A DNA stretch of 64,000 bases from Lachnospiraceae bacterium (lineage in GTDB: Bacteria; Bacillota; Clostridia; Lachnospirales; Lachnospiraceae), in the NCBI GenBank assembly GCA_024692955.1, contig JAILLW010000019.1, forward strand, positions 1 through 64,000, given 5' to 3'. Position 1 is the stretch's first letter. Each line of letters starts with the position of its first letter. The notes below the pieces were generated by a model that searched no databases, was not told the DNA's origin, and saw nothing but the letters and a program-made list of their open reading frames with translations. This document shows positions 1 through 7,897 of this stretch, one piece after another. A program made the translations under genes and the position numbers.

Positions 1-1
1 C

Positions 2-205
2 GGTAAAAGAGATCCTCTTGAGAAGGAACATGCATATATTTACTCGGCTCTTGTGAAATGTCCCATCTGCGGTAAGTCCTTATATGGCAGACCGACTAGA
101 AGGCGTAAGAGAAAAGACGGAAGTCTGTATCCGGTTTATTAGTCATACTGTTGTAGGACTACCATGGGATCATCGAGCGGGAAAACTATAATAACCCTAA
201 ATCTG
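2..205 (+). pseudogene. Large serine recombinase remnant (zinc-ribbon region, 5' end outside window)
   Basis: The frame opening at base 2 reads through a recombinase zinc beta-ribbon: a KCPICGKSLYGR stretch, a basic segment, then VY, an in-frame TAG at 140-142, and the frame continues as SYCCRTT with a second Cys pair. The two Cys pairs on either side of the stop fit the recombinase zinc-ribbon family that follows the resolvase and Recombinase domains of large serine recombinases. The interrupting stop, and the loss of recognisable sequence after about 205, mark a broken gene. The catalytic part would lie upstream of the window. It is probably the edge of a former integrative element. The 3' limit is approximate. 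Confidence 0.6.
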
Positions 206-215
206 AGGATAGTAA

Positions 216-470
216 ACAGCCGGGGCTTCTTCCTATACCAGATACAACGAAGGAATTGAGATAGAGGTTGATACGGTAGAGGAAGAACGCAGAAAAGGTC
301 TTGCTACAATCGTGAGTGCTGCATTGATCTTACGCTGTCTTGATGAAGGATTATATCCGAGCTGGAATGCCCAGAATATGAAATCAGTTCGTCTGGCAGA
401 AAAGCTTGGATATGAATTTGATCATGAATATACCACATATGAAGTGTCCGGAGAAGATCGGACGCATTGA
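216..470 (+). pseudogene. GNAT acetyltransferase, C-terminal fragment
   Basis: An open frame ending at TGA 468-470 encodes GASSYTRYNEGIEIEVDT, then EEERRKGLA (the acetyl-CoA binding loop typical of GNAT enzymes), then WNAQNMKSVRLAEKLGYEF, the usual C-terminal motif in which an Asn and a Ser precede the last helix. The N-terminal half is missing: the frame is closed by TAA at 213 and no start codon precedes the conserved part. The family acetylates small amines or peptides, but this copy cannot be made as a full protein. It directly abuts the recombinase remnant, so the truncation probably came with that element. Confidence 0.7.
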
Positions 471-667
471 TCCGGACAAAGATTAAAACTATGGCCGGAT
501 TTAAGGTGATCGGGTTTGCAAGAGTATTTGACGGAGAGACTTCCTATGTGGAGATTCCAAAGCTCTGGGATGAGATCAAAGATAGATATGCTGACAATGT
601 CTGGAAAGGAAATGCACCGGAAAACGCTGTTGAAAAAGCGATCTGGATTCCTGTGAAAAAGAAATAA
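467..667 (+). pseudogene. GyrI-like effector-binding protein with internal deletion
   Basis: The 66-residue product has a normal family N-terminus (GFKVIGFARVFDGETSYVEI, then PKLWDEI, then GNAPEN) and a normal C-terminus (AIWIPVKKK), but the middle of the domain is absent. Intact GyrI-like/AraC effector-binding proteins of this subfamily are about 150-160 residues, so roughly 90 residues appear to have been lost in frame. The ligand-binding barrel cannot form. The TTG start at 467 overlaps the stop of the GNAT fragment; an in-frame ATG lies at 491. I treat it as a deletion derivative rather than a working small protein. Confidence 0.6.
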
Positions 668-728
668 GCAGGAGGGCGGAAGAATGGATCAAACCGTTTC
701 GGATGGACGGTAAGGAGCAGGCAGACGT

Positions 729-1394
729 ATGAGTATAAGAACAAATTATGAAAAATGGTATGAAGGAGATGATTATTACTGGGGCACAGAACCGGGCAGT
801 TTTCTTGATGAATTGGCGGATCTGAACCCTCCCTCTGCCGGGAAAAAGGTGCTTGATATAGGCTGCGGCGAAGGAAAAGATGCCGTTTATATGGCTCAGA
901 AAGGCTATGAGGTATCTGCGTTTGATCTGACCGAAAACGGTATCAGAAAAACCATTGCTCTAGCTGAAACCAGAAACGTCAGGATCAATGCTTATGTTGA
1001 TGATATCAATTCATTCGATATCAGTGAGCAGTATGATATCATTTATTCTACAGGAACGGTTCAATATCTGTTCGATGAAAATAAGGCTGATTTCTTCAGG
1101 AAACTTGAGAAGATAACCAGGCCTGACGGGGTCGTATTCATCAATGTATTTGTTGAAAAGCCATTCCTCGAATTGCCGCCTGACTGGGATAAAGAAGAGA
1201 AGATGTGGAAGCCGGGCGAACTGTTTACTTATTTTGCCGACTGGAAATTTGAACGTATCGATGAGGTCATTTTCGAGGATCAAAGCGGCGGAGTTCCGCA
1301 TTATCACTGCATGGATACGATTATCTGCAGAAAGATAAAGGAATATGTTCAGACCGGTACAGATGCTGAAAAGCAGGTTATATGTTTTGAATAA
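729..1394 (+). CDS. SAM-dependent class I methyltransferase (TehB-like)
   Basis: The 221-residue protein has the Rossmann-fold SAM motif I (VLDIGCGEG, residues 41-49), an acidic end to strand 2 (SAFDLTENGI) and a later motif YDIIYSTGTVQYLF, matching the TehB/UbiE-like methyltransferase group. The N-terminus with the WYEGDDYYWG stretch resembles small-molecule or thiopurine/tellurite-type enzymes. Substrate is not predictable. GGAGCAGG upstream serves as ribosome binding site for the ATG at 729. It is intact, unlike its neighbours on the left, and may be accessory cargo of the same region. Confidence 0.8.
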   Translation: MSIRTNYEKWYEGDDYYWGTEPGSFLDELADLNPPSAGKKVLDIGCGEGKDAVYMAQKGYEVSAFDLTENGIRKTIALAETRNVRINAYVDDINSFDISEQYDIIYSTGTVQYLFDENKADFFRKLEKITRPDGVVFINVFVEKPFLELPPDWDKEEKMWKPGELFTYFADWKFERIDEVIFEDQSGGVPHYHCMDTIICRKIKEYVQTGTDAEKQVICFE

Positions 1395-1438
1395 CTGCTT
1401 TTTAGCACGTTAATCGGAAGAAAGAGGCCAGATGAAAT

Positions 1439-2317
1439 ATGCATTTTGTGGACGCGAAAGGTCTGCTCACCGGCAGTGGCGGACATTATGGAATGAATAT
1501 ATACAGGGGATGTTCCCACGGCTGTATTTATTGTGACAGCCGCAGTCGGTGTTATCAGTTTACACATCCTTTTGAAGACATAGAAGTTAAGCGGAATGCT
1601 CCGGAACTCTTAGAGTCGGCTCTTCGCAAAAAAAGAAAAAAGGGTATGATCGGAACCGGCTCAATGTCGGATCCGTACATGCATTGTGAAGAAGAGTTAC
1701 GACTGACAAGGAAGTGTCTTGAGATCATACTGAAATATGGTTTCGGTGCCGCAATACAGACTAAATCAGATCGTATTCTTCAGGATATCGATCTGCTGGA
1801 TGAAATAAACAGGTCCGCAAAGTGCGTTGTGCAGATAACTCTTACAACCCGGGATGATGATCTGTGCCAGATACTGGAGCCGAATGTCTGCAATACAAAA
1901 AGGCGGATCGAAGTGCTGGAGGAAATGCAGAAGAGAGGCATCCCTACGGTTGTGTGGATGACGCCGATCCTGCCTTTTATCAATGATACGGAAGAAAATA
2001 TAACATTTATCCTGAATGAATGCGTTCGGGTCGGCGTAAAAGGCATTATAGATTTCGGCATGGGACTGACGCTCAGGGAGGGAGACCGGGAGTATTATTA
2101 CGCGGCACTTGACAGACATTTTCCGGGGATGAAGGAGCGGTACATCAAACGCTATGGAAATGCCTATGAACTGCAAAGCCCAAGAGCCGGGGAACTGGAA
2201 GAAATATTCCATCGGACCTGCAGGGAAAACGGGATTCTGTCAAGTCCGGAGGAATGTTTCCGGTTTATGCATGAACTGCCGGAGAAGTATCCTCAGATGA
2301 GCATATTTGACCTGTAA
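1439..2317 (+). CDS. Radical SAM protein, SPL (spore photoproduct lyase-like) family
   Basis: 292 residues. The [4Fe-4S]/SAM-binding motif CX3CX2C is at residues 25, 29 and 32 (RGCSHGCIYC), preceded by an NIYRG stretch, and GTGSMSDPY follows as in the SPL/Rv2578c-like radical SAM family. The middle (QTKSDRI, VQITLTT) continues the partial TIM barrel. Proteins of this group are widespread and mostly of unknown substrate; the name does not imply DNA repair. There is a 45-bp gap from the methyltransferase, and a possible but distant AAGAGG ribosome site. ATG 1439 is the only start that keeps the conserved N-terminus. Confidence 0.8.
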   Translation: MHFVDAKGLLTGSGGHYGMNIYRGCSHGCIYCDSRSRCYQFTHPFEDIEVKRNAPELLESALRKKRKKGMIGTGSMSDPYMHCEEELRLTRKCLEIILKYGFGAAIQTKSDRILQDIDLLDEINRSAKCVVQITLTTRDDDLCQILEPNVCNTKRRIEVLEEMQKRGIPTVVWMTPILPFINDTEENITFILNECVRVGVKGIIDFGMGLTLREGDREYYYAALDRHFPGMKERYIKRYGNAYELQSPRAGELEEIFHRTCRENGILSSPEECFRFMHELPEKYPQMSIFDL

Positions 2318-2332
2318 AGAAGGAGGCGGCAT

Positions 2333-2626
2333 ATGAGAATAAAAACAAAGTATGAAGCGACCGAAGAAGAGATAAGAAGCCTGTTTCGGGCACACGGAAT
2401 CGGAAAAGCCGGGAAGAGTGCCGCGCTTGGAGACGGTGAGTTCAATTCCGCATTTAAGGTGACCTGTGAAGGCGGAAAGGATTACGTACTCAAGATCGCG
2501 CCGCCAAAAGAAGCGACGGTATTAAGCTATGAGAAGAATATGATGGACTCGGAGGTATATTGGTACCGCATGATGAAGGAGAATACCGATATACTTTGTC
2601 CCGACATCTACGCTGTGGAAATGTGA
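2333..2626 (+). pseudogene. APH-type phosphotransferase, N-terminal fragment
   Basis: 97 residues with an excellent ribosome binding site (AAGGAGG). The sequence resembles the N-lobe of aminoglycoside/choline kinase-like phosphotransferases: GDGEFNSAFKV (nucleotide loop), DYVLKIAPP (the ATP-binding lysine), then the SEVYWYRMM helix. It stops at a TGA at 2624-2626 just after PDIYAVEM, and the downstream sequence does not resume the kinase C-lobe. The catalytic loop and metal site are therefore missing and the product should be inactive. Either a deletion joined this gene to the sensor remnant that follows, or the rest has decayed past recognition. Confidence 0.6.
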
Positions 2627-3215
2627 TTTTTCGGCCTTGCGCTTATAGAGGAGGTGGAAAAGTATGTAAGGTATGAGCCCGATCATCCCAATTACATACG
2701 CAATACCGCTGATGCGCGGGATATGTACGATATAGCGTTCGGCATTCTTGACTGAAGCATGGAGGATACACCGATTAAGACAGACCGCCGGAAAATTATG
2801 GAGGTTGTACTTTGAGACGGAATGGGCAATAATATAAGGTGTGTAAAGTTGAGCGGAGACAGGTATGAGTATAATTTCTCCGGTACTTGGCAATTACATA
2901 ATGATCGGAACTGCTGGGACTGTGGGTAATGCTGGACTCCAACGTTCATCTGAAAAGAAGGACGATAAACGTTACCCGCCTCATGATCCTTCTTATTTTC
3001 GCGGAAGCGGTATGCTGGTGCGTGGAAAGATATACCCGGGAGATCGGGTATCTGACCTGTAGGTAAAAAGCGGAGAATGGAGATGGTTCCATGCCATCGG
3101 GAAACTTCTGCGGCGCGAAAACGGAGTGCCCCTTTCCTATGTGGGAATGTTCGCTGACATTACCGACAGGAAGAAAGAACAGGAAAATTCTGATAATCAG
3201 GAGCGAAAGATATGA
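2627..3215 (+). pseudogene. PAS-domain sensor remnant with several in-frame stops
   Basis: This stretch has no intact gene. In one frame, residues such as IEEVEKYVRYEPDHPNYIRN followed by a short helix-like segment are cut by stops near 2750 and 2815. In the frame of 2865-3062, PHDPSYF and KIYPGDRVSDL lead to TAG 3060-3062, and the same frame then reads GEWRWFHAIGKLLRRENG and VGMFADITDRKKEQE, the typical end of a PAS/PAC domain. The frame ends with TGA at 3213-3215, overlapping the ATG of the response regulator at 3212. I infer a decayed PAS sensor that was once translated together with that regulator. Confidence 0.55.
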
Positions 3216-3997
3216 ATGAGTTTACGGAATCGGGAAAAGTATTGATCATCAGCAGTTCGGACAGTTTTCTGGCGAAAAGCCTTGTCACGAAGCTGGAGGG
3301 AGTGGACATCCGGGCAGTGTTTTCGCATTCAAAGATCCGGGAGATTGAGGATCATATCGCTGACACGGAGCTGGTGATCCTGTTTATGAGCGAAGACATT
3401 GAAGAAACTCCGGAAACGCTCGTCTATCTGAAAGATACGATCCAGGACAGGGATATGGGCTTTATCCTCATCGGAGAGGAACCTCAGTATGAAACCGTAA
3501 AGAAAACGATCCCGGAACAGACAGTTACGGAATGGTTCAAACGCCCGCTTGACATCGACCGGCTGATAAAGAAGGTCACCTCCTACCTGAATGAGAACAC
3601 GGGAGAAATGCGCAAGAAGACCGTACTCATCGTGGATGATGACATTACTTATCTGAGAACGGTATATGAATGGCTGAGGGGCAGTTATCATGTGGGCATG
3701 GCATCGAACGGGGTGCAGGCGATCAGTTATCTCGCAAAGAACAAGGCGGATCTGGTACTGCTTGACTACGAAATGCCGATCGCGAACGGTCCGCAGGTCC
3801 TGTCCATGCTGAAAAACGACGCGGAGACAGGACAGATCCCCGTAATGTTCCTTACGGGACGCGGAGACAAGGACAGCGTTCTTTCCGTGGTCGGACTGAA
3901 TCCTGTAGATTATCTTTTAAAGACGATCGATAAGGAAACCCTGCTGAAGAAACTGGATGATTTCTTCCGGGACAAAAAGATAAGATCGGTACAGTAA
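3212..3997 (+). CDS. Response regulator with two receiver domains
   Basis: 261 residues. Residues 8-125 look like a receiver fold without its aspartate (LVILFMSEDI where the phospho-Asp strand should be), ending in a KRPLD element. Residues 136-255 form a canonical receiver: VLIVDDD acidic pocket, phospho-acceptor D185 in LVLLDYEMP, the conserved Thr in MFLTG, and the conserved Lys in YLLKT, although the usual following Pro is Thr. There is no output domain, so it probably works by protein contact in a phosphorelay or c-di-GMP pathway. Its ATG overlaps the end of the PAS remnant, so its partner sensor may have been lost. Confidence 0.8.
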   Translation: MNEFTESGKVLIISSSDSFLAKSLVTKLEGVDIRAVFSHSKIREIEDHIADTELVILFMSEDIEETPETLVYLKDTIQDRDMGFILIGEEPQYETVKKTIPEQTVTEWFKRPLDIDRLIKKVTSYLNENTGEMRKKTVLIVDDDITYLRTVYEWLRGSYHVGMASNGVQAISYLAKNKADLVLLDYEMPIANGPQVLSMLKNDAETGQIPVMFLTGRGDKDSVLSVVGLNPVDYLLKTIDKETLLKKLDDFFRDKKIRSVQ

Positions 3998-4015
3998 ACA
4001 AGGAGGAGCGGCCTG

Positions 4016-5449
4016 ATGGCATCGGAAGCAAAGACGTTGAAACTGAATTATAAGAGAACCTTTCTGATCGGATTCGCATTTTTCGGGATCCTTCTGCTGT
4101 GGCAGGTATATGATTCCTGGTGCCCGACATTCCTGACGGATATCTTCGCGCGAAGAATGTATCATATCTCCTCTGCCCAGCTGAAGGCGGGGGATCCGGA
4201 CAAGATCCTGAATGTCCAGTGGATCGTCGGGATCATCATGGCCTGCGACAATCTGGCCGCCCTGATCCTTCTTCCGATCTTCGGAAACCTTTCGGACAGG
4301 ACGAGGACGCCCATCGGAAAGAGAATGCCCTTCATCCTGACGGGGACAATGGTCTCTGCCATCGCCTTCCCCTTCATCCCGCTCTTTTTTCACTATAACA
4401 ATGTGGCCGGGATGGTGATCATCATGTCGATCGTTCTGATCTTCATGATGATGTACCGGAACCCGGCGGTGGCCCTTATGCCGGATATTACCCCGAAACC
4501 CTTAAGGGCAAAGGCAAACGGGATCATCAATATCATGGGATATCTTGGAGGCGCTTTTGCGACGGTACTGGGGATCTTCCTGAAGCTTTCGGATTACATC
4601 AATGTGGAGGATGAAGCGAGGAAGCTCTGGATCATCGAGATCCCGTTTATCGTGGCCTCCCTGCTTATGGTCATTTCCGCCTTCGTACTTTTCGCCGCGA
4701 TCAAGGAGAATAAGCTGGCGGAAGAACTGAAAGAGGAGATGGATCTCGGAGAGAAGATGGCGGCTATTGAGAACCCCGTTGATGACGATGCTCCGATGCC
4801 GAAAGCAAACCGCAACATGCTCCTTTTCATTCTCCTTGCGGAATTCCTGTGGTTTATGGCAGATAACGCCATCGGCACCTACATCGGAAACTATGTGATC
4901 TACTATCTGAACTCGGTATCCAGCGCAACCATGATCCTTACCATAGCGGGCGGCGCGGCAAGCGTTCTCGGCTTTGCCATTGCCGGAAGCGTTGCGGACA
5001 GGATCGGCAGGAAGTGGACGATCTGCACCGGTCTTTTCGTAACGGTCGCGGGCATGATCGTGATGTGCTTTGTGGCTCCCACGGGAAATGTGACCGGTCC
5101 GAACGGAGAATTCTCCTTCCCGTCGATCCTTTTTATCGTATGGGCGATCAAGGGCTTCGGCATGGCACTCGTTCACAACTGCTCGTTCCCCATGGTCGTG
5201 GAACTCTGCTCCAGCAGGAGGATCGGACGCTTTACCGGATATTATTACGCGGCGAGTATGTCGGCACAGACCATCACACCTGTCCTTTTGGGCCTTGTGT
5301 TTAAGGTAACGCTTCTATGGCGGGCGCTCCCGGTATACTCAACGATCCTGTTTGCGTTCAGCCTTCTGGTATTTATGGCATTCGTTAAGAACATCAAAGC
5401 GAAAAAGGTCGGGAACCTGCACGGCCTCGAAGCTCTGGACGGAGACTGA
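4016..5449 (+). CDS. MFS transporter (glycoside/sugar-type symporter family)
   Basis: 477 residues with about 12 hydrophobic segments. The loop between segments 2 and 3 has the MFS signature in GNLSDRTRTPIGKRMPFI (the GPH/SLC45-like form with R-T-P-I-G-K-R), and a second copy, VADRIGRKWT, follows the central loop. An acidic central loop (residues about 235-265) separates the halves. Families with this signature move sugars or glycosides with a cation, but the substrate cannot be read from sequence. AAGGAGGAGC precedes ATG 4016; the 18-bp gap from the response regulator and 1-bp gap to the phosphodiesterase suggest one operon. Confidence 0.8.
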   Translation: MASEAKTLKLNYKRTFLIGFAFFGILLLWQVYDSWCPTFLTDIFARRMYHISSAQLKAGDPDKILNVQWIVGIIMACDNLAALILLPIFGNLSDRTRTPIGKRMPFILTGTMVSAIAFPFIPLFFHYNNVAGMVIIMSIVLIFMMMYRNPAVALMPDITPKPLRAKANGIINIMGYLGGAFATVLGIFLKLSDYINVEDEARKLWIIEIPFIVASLLMVISAFVLFAAIKENKLAEELKEEMDLGEKMAAIENPVDDDAPMPKANRNMLLFILLAEFLWFMADNAIGTYIGNYVIYYLNSVSSATMILTIAGGAASVLGFAIAGSVADRIGRKWTICTGLFVTVAGMIVMCFVAPTGNVTGPNGEFSFPSILFIVWAIKGFGMALVHNCSFPMVVELCSSRRIGRFTGYYYAASMSAQTITPVLLGLVFKVTLLWRALPVYSTILFAFSLLVFMAFVKNIKAKKVGNLHGLEALDGD

Positions 5450-5450
5450 T

Positions 5451-6284
5451 ATGCTCATATACATTGCGATCGCCGCTGCGGCCATCTTTCTTCTCTACAT
5501 CTTCGCCCTTGCTCCCGGACATGCGACCCGGGCGCAGAAAGAGATCTTTGTAGGAAGGAATTTTGCCCATCGGGGGCTCTATGAAGAGGACCAGAGCATT
5601 CCCGAAAATTCTCTTGCTGCTTTTGAACGGGCAGCAAAAGCCGGTTACGGAATGGAACTTGACGTCCAGCTGAGCCGTGACGGACAGGTGGTCGTATTTC
5701 ATGACGATACCCTGAACCGGGTCTGCGGAGTGGATTCGCGGGTTGATGCTCTTGATTATGCCGGGCTCCGGGAACTCCGGCTCTGCGGGACCGAAGAGAG
5801 GATCCCTCTTTTTACCGAGGTATTAAAGGTAGTGGACGGCCGCACCCCGCTGATCGTGGAACTGAAGAACGGCCCGAGGAACCGCGAGCTCTGTGAAAAA
5901 ACGCTGGCGATCCTGAAAGAGTATCACGGCGATTACTGCATCGAGAGCTTTCAGCCCTTTATCACAGCCTGGTTTCGGTTTCATGCTCCCGGGATAATGC
6001 GGGGATTCCTTTCCCAGATGCCGGAGGTGTATTTAAAGGGAGGGCTGTCGAAAGCGGCAGGAGCACTTCTTGGCAGAAGCCTTTTCAATTTCGCCGCGAG
6101 ACCGGACTTCATCGCGCATCAGATCGGAAAGAAGACCGTAAGCACTAGGATCGCGGAGGCTCTCGGCGCGGTAAAGACGGCCTGGACCTCCCATGATGAG
6201 TCCGCCGAGAAAGAATATGATATCGTGATATTTGAATACTACCGGCCGAAGATCCGGTTTAAAGAAGCAATTTCCCGATGCTGA
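5451..6284 (+). CDS. Glycerophosphodiester phosphodiesterase, membrane-anchored
   Basis: ATG 5451 follows the transporter stop by one base and gives a 277-residue protein; an earlier in-frame ATG at 5352 lies inside the transporter and is unlikely. Residues 1-20 form a membrane anchor. The GDPD catalytic sites are present: NFAHRGLYEED with PENSLAAF, MELDVQLS with DGQVVVFHDDTLNR, and IVELKNG. The enzyme hydrolyses glycerophosphodiesters (from phospholipid or teichoic acid turnover) to glycerol-3-phosphate and an alcohol. Its 3' end overlaps the convergent psd gene by 26 bp. Confidence 0.85.
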   Translation: MLIYIAIAAAAIFLLYIFALAPGHATRAQKEIFVGRNFAHRGLYEEDQSIPENSLAAFERAAKAGYGMELDVQLSRDGQVVVFHDDTLNRVCGVDSRVDALDYAGLRELRLCGTEERIPLFTEVLKVVDGRTPLIVELKNGPRNRELCEKTLAILKEYHGDYCIESFQPFITAWFRFHAPGIMRGFLSQMPEVYLKGGLSKAAGALLGRSLFNFAARPDFIAHQIGKKTVSTRIAEALGAVKTAWTSHDESAEKEYDIVIFEYYRPKIRFKEAISRC

Positions 6285-7095
6285 CGGGAACCTCGCCGCT
6301 GATCTTTTCCCTCGATCGGAATGCGTTTCTGACCGGGGGTTTCTTTTCGAGAAGGAGTATGATGGTGGATCCGCCGTACTCAAAATATCCTTTTTCCATA
6401 CCCGCATATACTTCCTGACCGGGATAGGACTTTTTAAGATCCGTGATCTTTCCTACAAGCAGGGCGCCGATCTCCATCTGAACGATCCGCCCGAACCTTG
6501 GATTCCGGATCACTGTATATTTTCTGCTGTTTTCCACAAAGACCGGAAACTCGGAAAGAGCCGCGGGCCGGACGCAGTGCAGGATTCCGGGGATCGTCCG
6601 CTTTGCGCGCAGGGTACCGCTTCCCGCATACAGGTAGCGGTGATAGTGCTTCGGAGTAAGCCGGAAGATGAGAGCGTATCCACCGCTGAAGGATTTCGCG
6701 AGCTTTTTGCTCTTCAGGAGCTCTGAGAGCACGTAGCGGCAGTGCTTGATCTCAAAGACGGAATCCTCGCGGATCCGTTTTACGGTGAGAAGCCCGTCGC
6801 AGGGAGAGATCAGAACGGAATCCCTGTCAGCGGAAGACGGAAGAGAGGGAAGATATTCTTCTTTCAACTTTCTGGTAAAAAAGTCATTGAAGGAAGAGTA
6901 TCCGCCGGGCGGGATCGCAAACCGTTCACGGTCGATCCGGTTCTTTCTTGCAAAATAAGGGATGACAGGGGCGGAAAGCCCTGATGAAAAGAAACGGGCA
7001 GCCGCCTTTGAAACGGAAGGGTGTACCAAGATCTTCAGAAGGACCCTGCCCGGAACCGTTCGATAAAGAAAAAGGATCAGAGGGGATTCTTTCAT
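6259..7095 (-). CDS. psd: Phosphatidylserine decarboxylase
   Basis: 278 residues. It has the proenzyme hallmarks: SFNDFFTRKLK near the N-terminus, SPCDGLLTV in the middle, the His-rich RLTPKHYHRYLY element, and the C-terminal EYGGSTIILL in which the Gly-Ser bond is cleaved to make the pyruvoyl prosthetic group. It converts phosphatidylserine to phosphatidylethanolamine at the membrane. It starts 2 bp after pssA on the same strand, so the two form a PE-synthesis operon. The 26-bp tail overlap with the phosphodiesterase is convergent. Confidence 0.9.
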   Translation of the reverse strand: MKESPLILFLYRTVPGRVLLKILVHPSVSKAAARFFSSGLSAPVIPYFARKNRIDRERFAIPPGGYSSFNDFFTRKLKEEYLPSLPSSADRDSVLISPCDGLLTVKRIREDSVFEIKHCRYVLSELLKSKKLAKSFSGGYALIFRLTPKHYHRYLYAGSGTLRAKRTIPGILHCVRPAALSEFPVFVENSRKYTVIRNPRFGRIVQMEIGALLVGKITDLKKSYPGQEVYAGMEKGYFEYGGSTIILLLEKKPPVRNAFRSREKISGEVPVSIGKLLL

Positions 7096-7097
7096 AG

Positions 7098-7736
7098 TCA
7101 GGCCCGGTCTTTAATAAGCATTCCGACGGTGATCAGGACTCCGATCAGAACCAGAATGAGGTATACCTTAAGCCCCGGTTTTCTGATCTCAACCGGAGTA
7201 ATGAAGCCGGCAGCGCAAAGGAAGAGCAGGATAAGATAGGGAAGATCCCCCCGAAACAGTCCTTTCGCCTCCAGCAGGTAGACAAAGGGAAGCAATACCG
7301 ATACGGGTGTGACCGGGATCCCGAGATAAGCGGTCCTTCTTCCTTCCGTGGTCTTCTGACGCTCCTCTTCGAGTACGTTGAAATAGGCAAGCCGGATCAA
7401 TGCCGCAAGGACAAAAAGGGCCGTGAGGATCATAGAGGAGACCTTCCGGTCCGTGATCATATAGACGAAGATCGCAGGGGTTACACCGAAGCTTACAAGA
7501 TCACTCAGAGAATCGATCTGGATCCCGAAACGCTGTTCCTGTTCCGTCCGTTTTCTCGTGGACGCGACCATGCCGTCAAACATATCGCAGAATCCGGATA
7601 CCATAAGAAAGATCGCGGCATCAAGAAAACGGCCGTTGATCGACATCAGTATGGAAACAAAGGCACTGAGCATTCCCGCGTAAGTCAGGACCACAGTGTA
7701 ATTATAGAAACCGAGAGGTGTTTTTCTTTCTTTCAT
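7098..7736 (-). CDS. pssA: CDP-diacylglycerol-serine O-phosphatidyltransferase
   Basis: It makes phosphatidylserine from CDP-diacylglycerol and serine. The CDP-alcohol phosphotransferase signature is present as FDGMVAS with a downstream RFGIQIDSLSD (GX3DX3D); the Arg that usually follows the first Ala is Ser, a change also seen in related clostridial enzymes as far as I recall. There are 6-7 hydrophobic helices. I chose ATG at 7736 (MKERKTPLGFYNYTVVLTY) because GGAG lies 8 bases upstream; a TTG 33 bases earlier lacks a site. It is followed directly by psd. Confidence 0.85.
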   Translation of the reverse strand: MKERKTPLGFYNYTVVLTYAGMLSAFVSILMSINGRFLDAAIFLMVSGFCDMFDGMVASTRKRTEQEQRFGIQIDSLSDLVSFGVTPAIFVYMITDRKVSSMILTALFVLAALIRLAYFNVLEEERQKTTEGRRTAYLGIPVTPVSVLLPFVYLLEAKGLFRGDLPYLILLFLCAAGFITPVEIRKPGLKVYLILVLIGVLITVGMLIKDRA

Positions 7737-7807
7737 TCGATTCGCTCCGACCGTATGGACAACACTCAAAAACGGCCGGGATCAGCATATTGACAACAAC
7801 TTTATCC

Positions 7808-7836
7808 ATTATATGTCACGGGGGTGAAAAATACAA
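7808..7836 (-). promoter_or_regulatory. Promoter for pssA-psd
   Basis: Read on the minus strand, TTGTAT (7831-7836) and TATAAT (7808-7813) are 17 bp apart. Predicted transcription starts near 7801, about 65 bases before the pssA ATG. Confidence 0.5.
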
Positions 7837-7882
7837 GAAAGAGAAACAATGTGCGATCACCTCTTTTCATATTCACAGAGAG

Positions 7883-7891
7883 TGATAAAAT
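7883..7891 (+). promoter_or_regulatory. Extended -10 element placing transcription start on the ATG at 7898
   Basis: TGATAAAAT is a TGN-type extended -10. Seven bases beyond its last T is base 7898, the A of the start codon. No good -35 and no Shine-Dalgarno is seen, which fits a leaderless mRNA. Confidence 0.45.
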
Positions 7892-7897
7892 ACTGTT

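Noticed and set aside
6232..6726. 164-residue plus-strand frame after the phosphodiesterase
   Set aside because: It is the complement of the psd coding sequence, which carries the pyruvoyl site and is clearly real.
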